Source: Parvularculaceae bacterium (GTDB lineage: Bacteria; Pseudomonadota; Alphaproteobacteria; Caulobacterales; Parvularculaceae). Taken from it: 64,000 nt of DNA. Of the stretch, positions 27,231 through 35,532 are shown piece by piece. Location: assembly GCA_028280115.1 (NCBI GenBank), contig JANQMJ010000015.1:1-64000 (forward strand). Reading direction: 5' to 3'. Each line of letters opens with the position of its first letter. Position 1 is the first letter of the stretch. The notes beneath the pieces are model-generated. The model was not told the origin of the DNA, did not search any database, and saw only the letters and a program-made list of their open reading frames with translations. Position numbers and translations under genes: made by a program.

Positions 27231-28676
27231 TTAATTTTCAACGCACGGAGAAAGCCACTCGCGAATTTCATTTACATCTTCGGTAGATATATCTTTCAAA
27301 AGCAGCCGTGCACGGGATATCGTACTGTCACAATAACTTAAGCCTATCTTCTCTGACGTTGAATAATCTTCAAGACTACCTGCAAACAATAAAGCTTTCA
27401 TTACATAGTCGAGCGCGGCTCGCGAAACATGTCTTACTCCATCCGTATCAAGAGCATCTCGGGCTCGCTTAGTGACTCGATTTATATAGGGAATACCTGA
27501 ATCCGTTGAATTAGACAAAGACCGCATCGCACTATGAAGGTATCTATAAATTTTTTGAAAATCCTCCTTCGAAAGAATAGGCAATGACTTATCAACTTGT
27601 TTCAACTTGCCCGCAATTTCAGGTACACCATCTGGCAATCCAGAACCTGAATGTTGATATGACACCAACCCTGAATAATTCTCTGGAATCACTAATCCTG
27701 GTGGCCTTGCCTCGATTTCCACTTTAGGCACTGCATGTAAAAGCAATTGTTTGAACGAATCAAAGCCAAACCATGAACCGTCAAAGCTTGTTCCTAACTC
27801 TTTCTGTAGCTTGAATGCGACATTGGCAATGGATGTTGGCTTCTCTAAACTTTCTACAATCTTACGCAACTGCTCAACAGCCTGAGTTTTTACAAACTCA
27901 TCCCTCGCACTTATGGATTGCAACTTGTGAGGGTCTTTTCTAACTGTTGCGTCGGTTTCTTCTGTTGAAATCTCTGTGTGTTCGAAAACAGAAAGCTCAT
28001 CGGCTAATGTTTGCGCCATATTATCTAATGTCGCTAACAAATCAGACATTTGGCGGCTAATCATTGTTACGACTTTCGGAACCTGGGTCCCAGGCTTATA
28101 TGTATCTTCATGTGTTAACTCTCCCCAAGCATCCTGCAATAATGTTCGTGCCTGAACCTCACAAGTAGAAAATTCTGATCCTGCATAGTTTGGAAATCGA
28201 TGCGCCAATCCCACATGAACCGCTCGGTATCCTGTTTCCTTTACATTTGTGACGTAGTCTTTTTTTGTGCTTTCTAAGACAGATAGCCCGTTATTAAGAT
28301 TCTCGCCCCAATCAACAATCGGAAGCGAATCTAAAAAATCTCGAATCCTTTCGAGATCTGCAATGTTGGTGCATATAATCCTTGTTCCCAGTATATCTTT
28401 TAAGTGTTTGGGCACTTCATCTAATTCTGAAATTACATAATTCTTCTCATTGATTTTAATCCACGCTCGATTTGTGCGCTTTACGCGCCCAGACTGAACT
28501 GTAATTCTTTCCAAGAAGGGAGCATCGAACTCATCATTCAATGCATCTTTCAACATTTCGCAGAAAGAATTTAAGCGTTCACAGAATTTATTTTCATTTT
28601 TTTGGTACCATTCTTTAAAAGCACCATCTGTAAAATTTATGCTCACAATTTGAAAACCATTTATAAACTTCTCCAT
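27231..28676 (-). CDS. RelA/SpoT-type (p)ppGpp synthetase-domain protein with probable OST-HTH/LOTUS domain
   Basis: Residues 1 to about 230 resemble the nucleotide pyrophosphokinase fold of RelA/SpoT: GRVKR with a following KI, KDILGTRIIC, GYRAVHVGL (the pyrophosphate-acceptor region) and CEVQARTLLQDAWGELTHE. No HD hydrolase, TGS or ACT part is present. Residues about 264-330, with a KIVESLEKP helix and FDGSWFGFDSFKQLLLHAV, look like an OST-HTH/LOTUS domain, a fold known to bind RNA. Residues 345-481 are helical and unassigned. The gene is strikingly AT-rich compared with lpdA and the genes to its left, which indicates transfer. It stands alone without a paired antitoxin. It may be a stress or phage-defence effector; that role is inference. 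Confidence 0.82.
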   Translation of the reverse strand: MEKFINGFQIVSINFTDGAFKEWYQKNENKFCERLNSFCEMLKDALNDEFDAPFLERITVQSGRVKRTNRAWIKINEKNYVISELDEVPKHLKDILGTRIICTNIADLERIRDFLDSLPIVDWGENLNNGLSVLESTKKDYVTNVKETGYRAVHVGLAHRFPNYAGSEFSTCEVQARTLLQDAWGELTHEDTYKPGTQVPKVVTMISRQMSDLLATLDNMAQTLADELSVFEHTEISTEETDATVRKDPHKLQSISARDEFVKTQAVEQLRKIVESLEKPTSIANVAFKLQKELGTSFDGSWFGFDSFKQLLLHAVPKVEIEARPPGLVIPENYSGLVSYQHSGSGLPDGVPEIAGKLKQVDKSLPILSKEDFQKIYRYLHSAMRSLSNSTDSGIPYINRVTKRARDALDTDGVRHVSRAALDYVMKALLFAGSLEDYSTSEKIGLSYCDSTISRARLLLKDISTEDVNEIREWLSPCVEN

Positions 28677-28721
28677 AAAATGGAATATTTATTTCAATTT
28701 TCTGAGATAACACAATAATTC

Positions 28722-30146
28722 TCACACATGCAACACCTTCCCCCAGGCGTCGAGCACGCTCTCATGCATCATCTCGCTCAAGGTCGGGTGCGGAAACACC
28801 GTATGAATAAGGTCGGTCTCGACCAGTTCGGCGGCGCGGGCGATGGAAAAGCCTTGGATGAGTTCGGTGACTTCCGCGCCGATCATATGCGCGCCTAAAA
28901 GCTCGCCGGTATCGGCGTCGAACACGGTCTTGACGAGGCCCTCGGGCTCGCCCAGCGCCACCGCCTTGCCGTTGCCGACAAAGGGAAAGCGCCCGACCCG
29001 GACCTTGCGGCCGTCTTCCCTGGCCCTGGCTTCGGTGAGGCCCACGCTGGCGATCTGCGGCTGGCAATAGGTGCAGCCGGGAATGAGCGACGCATCGAGC
29101 GGGTGAACGTCGTTGACCCCGGCGATCTTCTCTACACAGATGACCCCTTCATGGCTCGCCTTGTGGGCGAGCCAGGGCGGCCCGCAGACATCGCCGATGG
29201 CGTAAAGGCCGGGCGCGCCGGTTTCGAGCCATTCGTTGACCTTGATATGGCCGCGGTCGATTTTAACGCCCAGCGCCTCGAGCCCCATGTCTTCCGTGTT
29301 GCCGATAATGCCGATGGCGACGACGACCCGCTCGGCCTCGACAGTCTGGGTCTTGCCGTCCTTGGTTTTGACTGTCGCGGTCGCGGCCGTTTCGCCCTTG
29401 TCGACCTTTTCCACCGTCGCGCCGGTCAGGATGGTCATGCCCTGTTTCTTGAACTGCTTTTCGGCGAATTTGGAAATCTCCTCGTCCTCCACCGGCAGGA
29501 TGCGGTCGAGCATTTCCACCACCGTCACCTCGGCGCCCAGGGCGCGGTAAAAGCTCGCAAACTCGATGCCGATGGCGCCCGAACCCACCACCAACAGCGA
29601 TTTGGGCATGATGTCCGGCGTCATCGCCTCGCGCGCGGTCCAGATAAACGTGCCGTCCGGTTCGAGCCCGGCGGCGGGGATGGTGCGCGCCCGGGCGCCG
29701 GTGGCGATAATGACATGCTTGGCGCGCAGGGTTTGTTCGCCCTTTTCCGTCTTTACACGAACCAGCGGCGCGCCGGAGCCGTTGGCGCTTTTCTCCAGCC
29801 GCGCCGCGCCCATGACCACCTCGATCTTGTTCTTTTTCATGAGGAAGCCGACGCCCTTTTCCATGCGCCCGGCGACGTCGCGCGAGCGCTTGACCACTGC
29901 GCCGATGTCAAAGCCGATATTGTCCGCCTTAAGACCGAAGCTCTCGGCGTGCTGCATGTTGGTAAAGACTTCCGAGGTTCTCAAAAGCGCTTTGGTGGGG
30001 ATGCAGCCCCAGTTGAGGCACACCCCGCCCAGGGCGTCGCGCTCGACGATGACGGTCTTAAGGCCCAGCTGGCTGGCGCGGATCGCCGCCACATAGCCCC
30101 CCGGCCCCGCGCCGATAACGGCGAGATCGCAAGTGATGTCGGTCAT
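28722..30146 (-). CDS. lpdA: Dihydrolipoyl dehydrogenase (E3)
   Basis: E3 reoxidises the lipoyl groups of pyruvate or 2-oxoglutarate dehydrogenase, or of the glycine cleavage system, and passes electrons to NAD. The FAD site IGAGPGGYVAAIRA, the redox disulfide GGVCLNWGCIPTK, the NAD site VVGSGAIGIEFASF and the dimer-interface HPHPTLSEMM histidine are visible. The start was set at MTDITCDLAV behind AGGAGA; an upstream in-frame start would add five residues. The protein is 474 residues. It is separated from other dehydrogenase-complex genes here, so its complex cannot be named. Confidence 0.96.
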   Translation of the reverse strand: MTDITCDLAVIGAGPGGYVAAIRASQLGLKTVIVERDALGGVCLNWGCIPTKALLRTSEVFTNMQHAESFGLKADNIGFDIGAVVKRSRDVAGRMEKGVGFLMKKNKIEVVMGAARLEKSANGSGAPLVRVKTEKGEQTLRAKHVIIATGARARTIPAAGLEPDGTFIWTAREAMTPDIMPKSLLVVGSGAIGIEFASFYRALGAEVTVVEMLDRILPVEDEEISKFAEKQFKKQGMTILTGATVEKVDKGETAATATVKTKDGKTQTVEAERVVVAIGIIGNTEDMGLEALGVKIDRGHIKVNEWLETGAPGLYAIGDVCGPPWLAHKASHEGVICVEKIAGVNDVHPLDASLIPGCTYCQPQIASVGLTEARAREDGRKVRVGRFPFVGNGKAVALGEPEGLVKTVFDADTGELLGAHMIGAEVTELIQGFSIARAAELVETDLIHTVFPHPTLSEMMHESVLDAWGKVLHV

Positions 30147-30202
30147 GAGGTCTCCTGCCAATGCGCGTCACACACAATCGACGCATCGATACAGCAGATG
30201 TC

Positions 30203-30607
30203 CTAAAGTACAAGAAGAAATCCAGTGATAATCGTCAACGCCATGCCGATCATGAAACACAGACTCATCGCAATCGCCGGGAGTTTTATATTTTGACCAT
30301 TTGTAGACGCCTCAAAAGCAGTCTTTTGCGCTGCTGACAATTTTAATCCATTATCTTTTCGGTCGATGGCGTCCAACGTGCCGGTGATGGCGCCAAGCGT
30401 CATGAGCGCCGCCATAATCGCAATGCCGAAGGCAACCCATCCGACAAACATCGTGCAGGGGACATCGCGCGCTGCGGACGCGCCTGGATCAACGATCGTA
30501 TCGAGAAACGTGACGGTCAGCGCGATAACGCCAGTAGAAAGCGTAATCACCTGCTTGGTGAAATCGGCGGCGGACTTAAGCCCTTCGGTGGAAGTGTTGT
30601 CAGTCAT
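30203..30607 (-). CDS. Small three-helix membrane protein of unknown function
   Basis: The 134-residue protein has hydrophobic segments near residues 20-40, 50-78 and 108-134 and a polar stretch between the second and third (DRKDNGLKLSAAQ). I know no family for it. It is eight bases downstream of the next gene on the same strand, so the two are probably one transcript. They may work together, with this protein as membrane anchor. Confidence 0.7.
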   Translation of the reverse strand: MTDNTSTEGLKSAADFTKQVITLSTGVIALTVTFLDTIVDPGASAARDVPCTMFVGWVAFGIAIMAALMTLGAITGTLDAIDRKDNGLKLSAAQKTAFEASTNGQNIKLPAIAMSLCFMIGMALTIITGFLLVL

Positions 30608-30614
30608 AGGGCTG

Positions 30615-30938
30615 TCAGCAAATCGGAAACAGAGGACAGATGATCGACAACGCGCGCGTCAGCGTCTCCTCGCCAATCACGCCGGGATTCGTAGTCGTAT
30701 ATTGCGGTATCTGATCCGCCTGAGAGATCATTTCATCCACAAGCCTCTCAAATGCCTGGTCGGCCGCGCGCATGGCATCGGGTCTTTCCGCATCCGGCTT
30801 TGCCATAATCTCATCCGCCGCGCGCTGCGCCATATAACGGATTTGATCGCCCGCGCTGTCTCCAAAGCGCTTGTTCCGTGTCGCCGCATGATCCTTCGCG
30901 AGGTTGAATAATTTCCTTGAAAGCCCATCCTTATCCAT
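30615..30938 (-). CDS. Small hypothetical protein
   Basis: About 107 residues, mostly alpha-helical and charged, with no motif I recognise. The C-terminus is odd, ending in SIICPLFPIC with two cysteines. The start MDKDGLSRKLF was chosen because GGAGATACGAACTC precedes it; a longer in-frame extension is possible. It is followed closely by the membrane protein and lies back-to-back with the dehalogenase gene. Confidence 0.68.
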   Translation of the reverse strand: MDKDGLSRKLFNLAKDHAATRNKRFGDSAGDQIRYMAQRAADEIMAKPDAERPDAMRAADQAFERLVDEMISQADQIPQYTTTNPGVIGEETLTRALSIICPLFPIC

Positions 30939-31070
30939 GAGTTCGTATCTCCTGAATTTATTTTCAGCTGAAACGCGGCCTAAAGGCAAAACTCACAATA
31001 CGCAGACGCACGCACTTATCTAGTTTAGTTCATGTAAACATAGAATATAGACGAACGGAAAGGAAGACTG

Positions 31071-31997
31071 ATGACTGATAAGGTTTTAAGAACCCCCGAT
31101 GCGCGTTTTGAAAACCTGCCGGACTGGCCCTATGCGCCGCGTTATGTGGAAGAGCTGCCCGGCTATGAGGGCCTGCGCATGCATTATGTGGACGAAGGCC
31201 CCGGGGACGGGCCGGTGTTCCTGTGCATTCACGGCGAACCGAGTTGGGCCTATCTCTTCCGCAAGATGATCCCGGTCTTTACGGGCGCGGGCCATCGCGC
31301 CGTCGCGGTCGACATGTTCGGCTTCGGGCGCTCGGACAAGCCGGTCGAGGATGAAACGTATACCTATCATTTTCACCGCAACGCGCTTCTCGCGTTCGTG
31401 GAGAAGCTAGACCTCAAAGACGTCTGCCTTGTGGTGCAGGACTGGGGCGGGCTTTTGGGCCTGACGCTGCCGCTCAACACGCCCGAGCGCTATACGCGCC
31501 TCATCGTCATGAACACCGGCCTGCCCGGCGGCGAGGAAGCCCCGGACGGTTTCGCCGCCTGGCGGGCGTTCAACCGGTCCCAGCCCGACCTTAACGTCGC
31601 GGCGCTGATGAAACGGGCAACGCCCATCCTTTCCGATGGCGAAGCGGCCGCCTATGGCGCGCCCTTTCCGGACCAGTCCTATAAGGGCGGCGTGCGGCGC
31701 TTTCCCGAACTGGTCATGCTCAAGGAAAAAGGCGCGGCGGATTTAACGCAAGCGGCGAAGGAAGGCGTTGAAACCTCCCTGAAAGCGCGCCGCTTCTGGT
31801 CGCAGGACTGGACCGGCGAGGCGTTCATGGCCATCGGCATGACCGATCCGGTGCTCGGCCCGCCGGCCATGCACATGCTCCGCACCATGATCAAAAACTG
31901 CTCCGAACCCATGGAAGTCGCCGAGGCGGGCCATTTCGTCCAGGAATGGGGCGAGCCGATCGCCAAAGCGGCGCTGAAAGAGTTCAAGCTCGCTTAA
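31071..31997 (+). CDS. Haloalkane dehalogenase, DhlA-like
   Basis: The enzyme would hydrolyse haloalkanes to alcohol plus halide. The alpha/beta-hydrolase fold shows the oxyanion and halide segment HGEPSWAYLFRKMI, nucleophile Asp124 with Trp125 in VVQDWGG, Asp259 in GMTDPVLG and His288 in EAGHFVQEWGEP. These positions and the 308-residue length match the DhlA group (HLD-I) almost exactly. A strong AAGGAAG ribosome site precedes the ATG. The gene is single and chromosomal in setting. Family members also act on unchlorinated or unknown substrates, so the natural substrate is open. Confidence 0.92.
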   Translation: MTDKVLRTPDARFENLPDWPYAPRYVEELPGYEGLRMHYVDEGPGDGPVFLCIHGEPSWAYLFRKMIPVFTGAGHRAVAVDMFGFGRSDKPVEDETYTYHFHRNALLAFVEKLDLKDVCLVVQDWGGLLGLTLPLNTPERYTRLIVMNTGLPGGEEAPDGFAAWRAFNRSQPDLNVAALMKRATPILSDGEAAAYGAPFPDQSYKGGVRRFPELVMLKEKGAADLTQAAKEGVETSLKARRFWSQDWTGEAFMAIGMTDPVLGPPAMHMLRTMIKNCSEPMEVAEAGHFVQEWGEPIAKAALKEFKLA

Positions 31998-32107
31998 GGC
32001 GCGCCGGTCTTATTCGCGCCGGGCGATGAAGATCATGCCCGGACTCGTCATCGCCGGCGTTCATGCTATCTTCCCCCGAAGGCATAGCGGGGCGCAGGGG
32101 GCGCAAT

Positions 32108-32395
32108 ATGAGCGAAGCGAAATTCGAGTTAAACGGCCTGTTCGTCGACCGGCGCTGGTTGATGTTCGAATCGAAAAAGGGCGCGGGCGTCATTTTCTCG
32201 GTCAAGTTCTTGTTCGACGATCCGCCGGAAGGAAAGCGCGCCAACGAAGTCAAGGTGCAGTTCGACGGAACCACCCAGGAGCTTCAGGTCGGCGAGGCGA
32301 TCGTGCGCAAGGCGTATAACAAGGTCTGGCTCGATCCGGCGAGCGGCAACGCCCTGGTCGACGTCGCCGTCATTCCCCTCCACAAGGGCGACTAA
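32108..32395 (+). CDS. Small soluble hypothetical protein
   Basis: The 95-residue protein MSEAKFELNGLF and on looks beta-rich, with strands near VIFSVKFLF, VKVQFDG and LVDVAVIPL. I do not recognise the family. The start was set at MSEAKF; an upstream in-frame codon would add 15 residues. It lies between the dehalogenase and the enolase-superfamily gene, in the same direction, so co-transcription is possible. Confidence 0.65.
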   Translation: MSEAKFELNGLFVDRRWLMFESKKGAGVIFSVKFLFDDPPEGKRANEVKVQFDGTTQELQVGEAIVRKAYNKVWLDPASGNALVDVAVIPLHKGD

Positions 32396-32462
32396 GCCGC
32401 CGCGCCCTTGACGTCTGACAGGCGCTTGACAGGCGCGCGCGGCGCCGGCCTCATGACACGCC

Positions 32463-33575
32463 ATGAAGATAACGAAACTCCTCGCCTATCAGGTCGACCT
32501 GCCGCTGCATGAAGGCCGCTATAACTGGTCCGGCGGCAAGTCGGTGGCGGTGTTCGATTCAACGGTTGTCCGCATCGAGACGGATGAAGGCGTTGTCGGC
32601 CATGGCGAAGTCTGCCCCCTGGGGCCGGTCTATCTGCCCTCTTACGCCGCGGGCGTGCGCGCCGGGCTGGCCGAGCTCGGGCCCCATCTCATCGGCGCCG
32701 ATCCCTTGTCGCTGGGCGCGCTCAACCGGCTGATGGATTCGCGTCTTAAAGGTCATCCATACGTCAAGTCCGCCGTCGACATGGCCTGCTGGGACATTCT
32801 CGGCCAGCGCGCCGGCGAGCCGGTTTCAACGCTCTTGGGCGGGCGGCATGGCGAGGACGTCATCCTTTATCGCGCGATTTCCTGCGAGGCGCCGGAAGCG
32901 ATGGCCGCGCGGGTCGCCGACTATCGGGCCGAGGGCTACAGCCGGTTTCAGCTCAAAGTCGGAAACGATCCCGATACGGATATTGAACGCATTCGCGCCG
33001 CGGCGGCGAAGCTTAAACCCGGCGACCGGCTTGTCGCCGACGCCAATACGGGATGGCTGCCCCATGAAGCGATGCGCGTCGTGCGCGCGGTCAGGGATCT
33101 CGACGTTTATATCGAGCAGCCCTGCGCGACCTATGAAGAGTGCCTCAGCATCCGGCGCCATTGCGATCATCCTTTCGTGCTCGATGAATCGATCGACGAT
33201 ATCGGCACGCTGCTTCGCGCCCATGCGGACGGCGCCATGGATGTCGCCAATCTCAAGATCAGCAAGTTCGGCGGCCTGACCAAGACCAGACTCGCGCGCG
33301 ATCTTTGCGTCGAAATGGGCGTTGCGATGACCCTTGAAGACACCTGGGGCGGCGATATCGTCACCGCCGCGATCGCGCATCTTGCTCATTCGACGCCTGA
33401 AGCGTTTCGCTTCACCGCGACCGATTTCAACAGCTATGTGACGCGCGACATCGCCGACGGCGCGCCGCGCCGCAAAAACGGCCGGATGGCGGCCTCGACC
33501 GCGCCGGGCCTCGGCGTAGCGCCCAGGGCCGAAGCGCTGGGCGAGCCGGCGCTTGTCATCGACCGCGCCGCCTGA
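32463..33575 (+). CDS. Enolase-superfamily MR/MLE enzyme (possible hydroxyproline/proline-betaine epimerase or dehydratase)
   Basis: The mandelate-racemase/muconate-lactonizing fold abstracts a proton next to a carboxylate. The N-terminal capping domain (about 1-120) is followed by the barrel. Visible catalytic parts are FQLKVGN (first acid/base lysine), metal ligands DANTGW, EQPC and DESI, and KISKFGG (second lysine). Two lysines facing each other fit epimerases and dehydratases acting on proline-type or dipeptide substrates. The nearest group I can suggest is 4-hydroxyproline betaine epimerase or cis-3-hydroxyproline dehydratase. The length (370) is normal. No transport gene nearby confirms this. 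Confidence 0.86.
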   Translation: MKITKLLAYQVDLPLHEGRYNWSGGKSVAVFDSTVVRIETDEGVVGHGEVCPLGPVYLPSYAAGVRAGLAELGPHLIGADPLSLGALNRLMDSRLKGHPYVKSAVDMACWDILGQRAGEPVSTLLGGRHGEDVILYRAISCEAPEAMAARVADYRAEGYSRFQLKVGNDPDTDIERIRAAAAKLKPGDRLVADANTGWLPHEAMRVVRAVRDLDVYIEQPCATYEECLSIRRHCDHPFVLDESIDDIGTLLRAHADGAMDVANLKISKFGGLTKTRLARDLCVEMGVAMTLEDTWGGDIVTAAIAHLAHSTPEAFRFTATDFNSYVTRDIADGAPRRKNGRMAASTAPGLGVAPRAEALGEPALVIDRAA

Positions 33576-33606
33576 CCGCCGGCGCCGCAACACCCATGCG
33601 GCGCGC

Positions 33607-34098
33607 CTATTCGACCTTTTCAAAAACGATCACGAGATCGTCCTTATGGGACGCAATGTCCGGATCGTTCGTACCGCGAAAGGTCAGCCTGTCGCCGCTT
33701 CTCGAATATACGATCGCATCCGGCGCCTTGGGATTTTCCGACACCAGGTGAAACGCCGCCCTGTTATCGCTTGCCGACGTCAGCCGGTAGACATTGGGCC
33801 CGTCCTTTTCCCATGGCGTATAATCCGCGTCGAAATGTTTAAAGCGCAAGAACACGCCGTCTTCTTCGGCGCTGATGATCGTCAACTCAATCGTCGCCAC
33901 GCTTTCGACCCGGGCCCATCTGAACGCTGCAACCTTCGTGGCGCCCGCCGCCGGCATCCACCATTCCTCGACCGGTCCGGTGGGCGAATCCCAGCGCCAA
34001 ATCCCGGTCATGAAATCAAGCTTTTCAAGATCGCCCGCCGACGCCGCGCCGAGCCAGCAACACGCCGCCGCCAGCGCCGCAAGAATTCGCTTTCCCAT
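33607..34098 (-). CDS. Exported DUF6265-like protein
   Basis: The start MGKRILAALAAACCWLGAASA is a signal peptide; a neighbouring upstream ATG would add one residue. The mature part, about 140 residues, begins LEKLDFMTGIWRWDS, typical of a lipocalin-like domain of unknown function. It contains no catalytic motif I can point to. It converges with the enolase-superfamily gene and follows the HD-domain gene on the same strand. Confidence 0.8.
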   Translation of the reverse strand: MGKRILAALAAACCWLGAASAGDLEKLDFMTGIWRWDSPTGPVEEWWMPAAGATKVAAFRWARVESVATIELTIISAEEDGVFLRFKHFDADYTPWEKDGPNVYRLTSASDNRAAFHLVSENPKAPDAIVYSRSGDRLTFRGTNDPDIASHKDDLVIVFEKVE

Positions 34099-34189
34099 CA
34101 TCGCTCTTTCCTTTCTCGCGTCTTTCCTATCAGACGCTTCGCCGCTTGGAAGGCTGAGAAGTTTATGGCGATTGGCGTATCGGCCGCGA

Positions 34190-34795
34190 TTATTCCTCGG
34201 CCGTGACCGCGCCCGCATACATGGTGTTTTTCGGGCTTTCGAACAGCTTCATGACCATGGGCTCGAACGCTTCGAGCGGCATCGATTCGTAATCCGGATC
34301 GAACGCGGTTTGGTCGTATTTCTCACAGAACTCCGCCGTATACTCAAAATACGGATGATCGCGCAGGCCGTCGCGCATATTGCGGTCCATGCCGAGATAA
34401 TGAAAAAAGTAATAGCCCTGAAAGATGCCGTGCTTTTCGACCATCCAGTGGTTTTTCTCCGACACGAAGGGCTTCAGGATCGCCGCGGCGATGTCGGGAT
34501 GGTTATAGGCGCCGAGCGTGTCGCCGATGTCATGCAGGAGCGCGCACACGACATATTCCTCGTCGCGCCCGTCCTTAAAGGCGCGCGTGGCGGTCTGCAG
34601 CGAGTGCTCCAGCCGGTCCACGGGAAAGCCGCCATAATCGCCTTCGAGCAGGCGCAAATGATCGAGGATGCGTTTGCCGCCGCGCGCGGCGAACGGGCCG
34701 AACTGGCTGGCGATGGTCATCCAGTCTTCCTGGGTTCCCTCGTCCATAGAACGAAAGCGCGCCCGCGGCGCGGCGGCGTCGCCATGATCTGGCAT
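34190..34795 (-). CDS. HD domain-containing protein (metal-dependent hydrolase or oxygenase)
   Basis: The core RLEHSLQTATRAF with YVVCALLHDIGDTLG holds the H...HD ligands of an HD domain, and HPDIAAAIL follows. This arrangement resembles PhnZ and inositol-oxygenase-like members, which bind two irons and cleave C-P or C-C bonds, but ordinary phosphohydrolases look similar. The 201 residues start behind AAGGAG at MPDHGDAAAP. The substrate cannot be inferred. Confidence 0.82.
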   Translation of the reverse strand: MPDHGDAAAPRARFRSMDEGTQEDWMTIASQFGPFAARGGKRILDHLRLLEGDYGGFPVDRLEHSLQTATRAFKDGRDEEYVVCALLHDIGDTLGAYNHPDIAAAILKPFVSEKNHWMVEKHGIFQGYYFFHYLGMDRNMRDGLRDHPYFEYTAEFCEKYDQTAFDPDYESMPLEAFEPMVMKLFESPKNTMYAGAVTAEE

Positions 34796-34898
34796 GTCGA
34801 AGGCTCCTTTCGGTGGCTTGGCGTTAATCTACACCGCCGCTAGATTACGGCTCAACCGGCGACAGCAGGGATCGCGCGTTTGGCGAAAGGATTGTCCG

Positions 34899-35180
34899 GT
34901 GATTGCCCGCCTATTGACGAGCCTGTTGGGCGTCTTTTTTGTGGTTTACGGCGTGATTGCAGCGCTTTCGCCCCTGCCCCTGGGCGTGCCGCTGGTCGTT
35001 TTGGGCCTTCTGATGATCGCGCTCGCCAATCCCGCCGCGCGGCCGCTGATCCGGCGCATGCGGGCGAAATGGCGCTGGTTCAACCGCCTGGTGGAACTGG
35101 TCGGGGCGCGTTCGCCGGAGAAGTTCAAAGACGTCATTAAGGAAACCGATCCGGACAAAGAAGGAACCGGCCCCACATGA
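34899..35180 (+). CDS. Small membrane protein, first of a tandem pair
   Basis: From a GTG start the protein is 93 residues with two hydrophobic stretches (about 4-22 and 24-45) followed by a basic segment IRRMRAKWRWFNRL. The next gene encodes a clear relative with the same layout, so they are tandem duplicates. Overlap by four bases (ATGA) suggests coupled translation and perhaps a heteromeric complex. The function is unknown. The start is uncertain because no good ribosome site is seen. Confidence 0.68.
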   Translation: MIARLLTSLLGVFFVVYGVIAALSPLPLGVPLVVLGLLMIALANPAARPLIRRMRAKWRWFNRLVELVGARSPEKFKDVIKETDPDKEGTGPT

Positions 35181-35485
35181 TTTTGTTCCGCATCGCTGTC
35201 GCCGCGTTCGCCATCGTCCTGATGATGTTCGGCTTTGTGGTCATGATCGCCCCGACGCCATTCGGTTTCATCCTGGTCATTCTCGGTTTTCTGCTGCTCG
35301 CGACCGCCGCGCCCTCGCTTGTCCGGTCCATGCGCAAACGCTGGCGCTGGCTTGACCGGCGGCTCGACGCGCTGACCGAAAAAGCGCCCCGCTGGCTGGC
35401 CAGACGGCTCAAAGAGTCCGATCCGCCCGAAGGCGACGATGACGACGAAGAGCAAGAAGAGCAAAGCCGCGCGGCGCGGCGTTAA
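35177..35485 (+). CDS. Small membrane protein, second of a tandem pair
   Basis: The 102-residue protein has hydrophobic helices near 3-24 and 28-48, then MRKRWRWLDRRL, a close match to the basic segment of its neighbour. A highly acidic tail (GDDDDEEQEEQ) is unique to this copy. It is co-transcribed with the first copy and perhaps with the glycosyltransferase that follows. Confidence 0.75.
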   Translation: MILFRIAVAAFAIVLMMFGFVVMIAPTPFGFILVILGFLLLATAAPSLVRSMRKRWRWLDRRLDALTEKAPRWLARRLKESDPPEGDDDDEEQEEQSRAARR

Positions 35486-35532
35486 CCTTTCCAGGCGTGC
35501 GTTGCACGACATTTGCTTGCAGTCGAGATGTC

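Noticed and set aside
29103..30206. Long plus-strand open frame across lpdA
   Set aside because: It mirrors a certain gene and has no recognisable domain.
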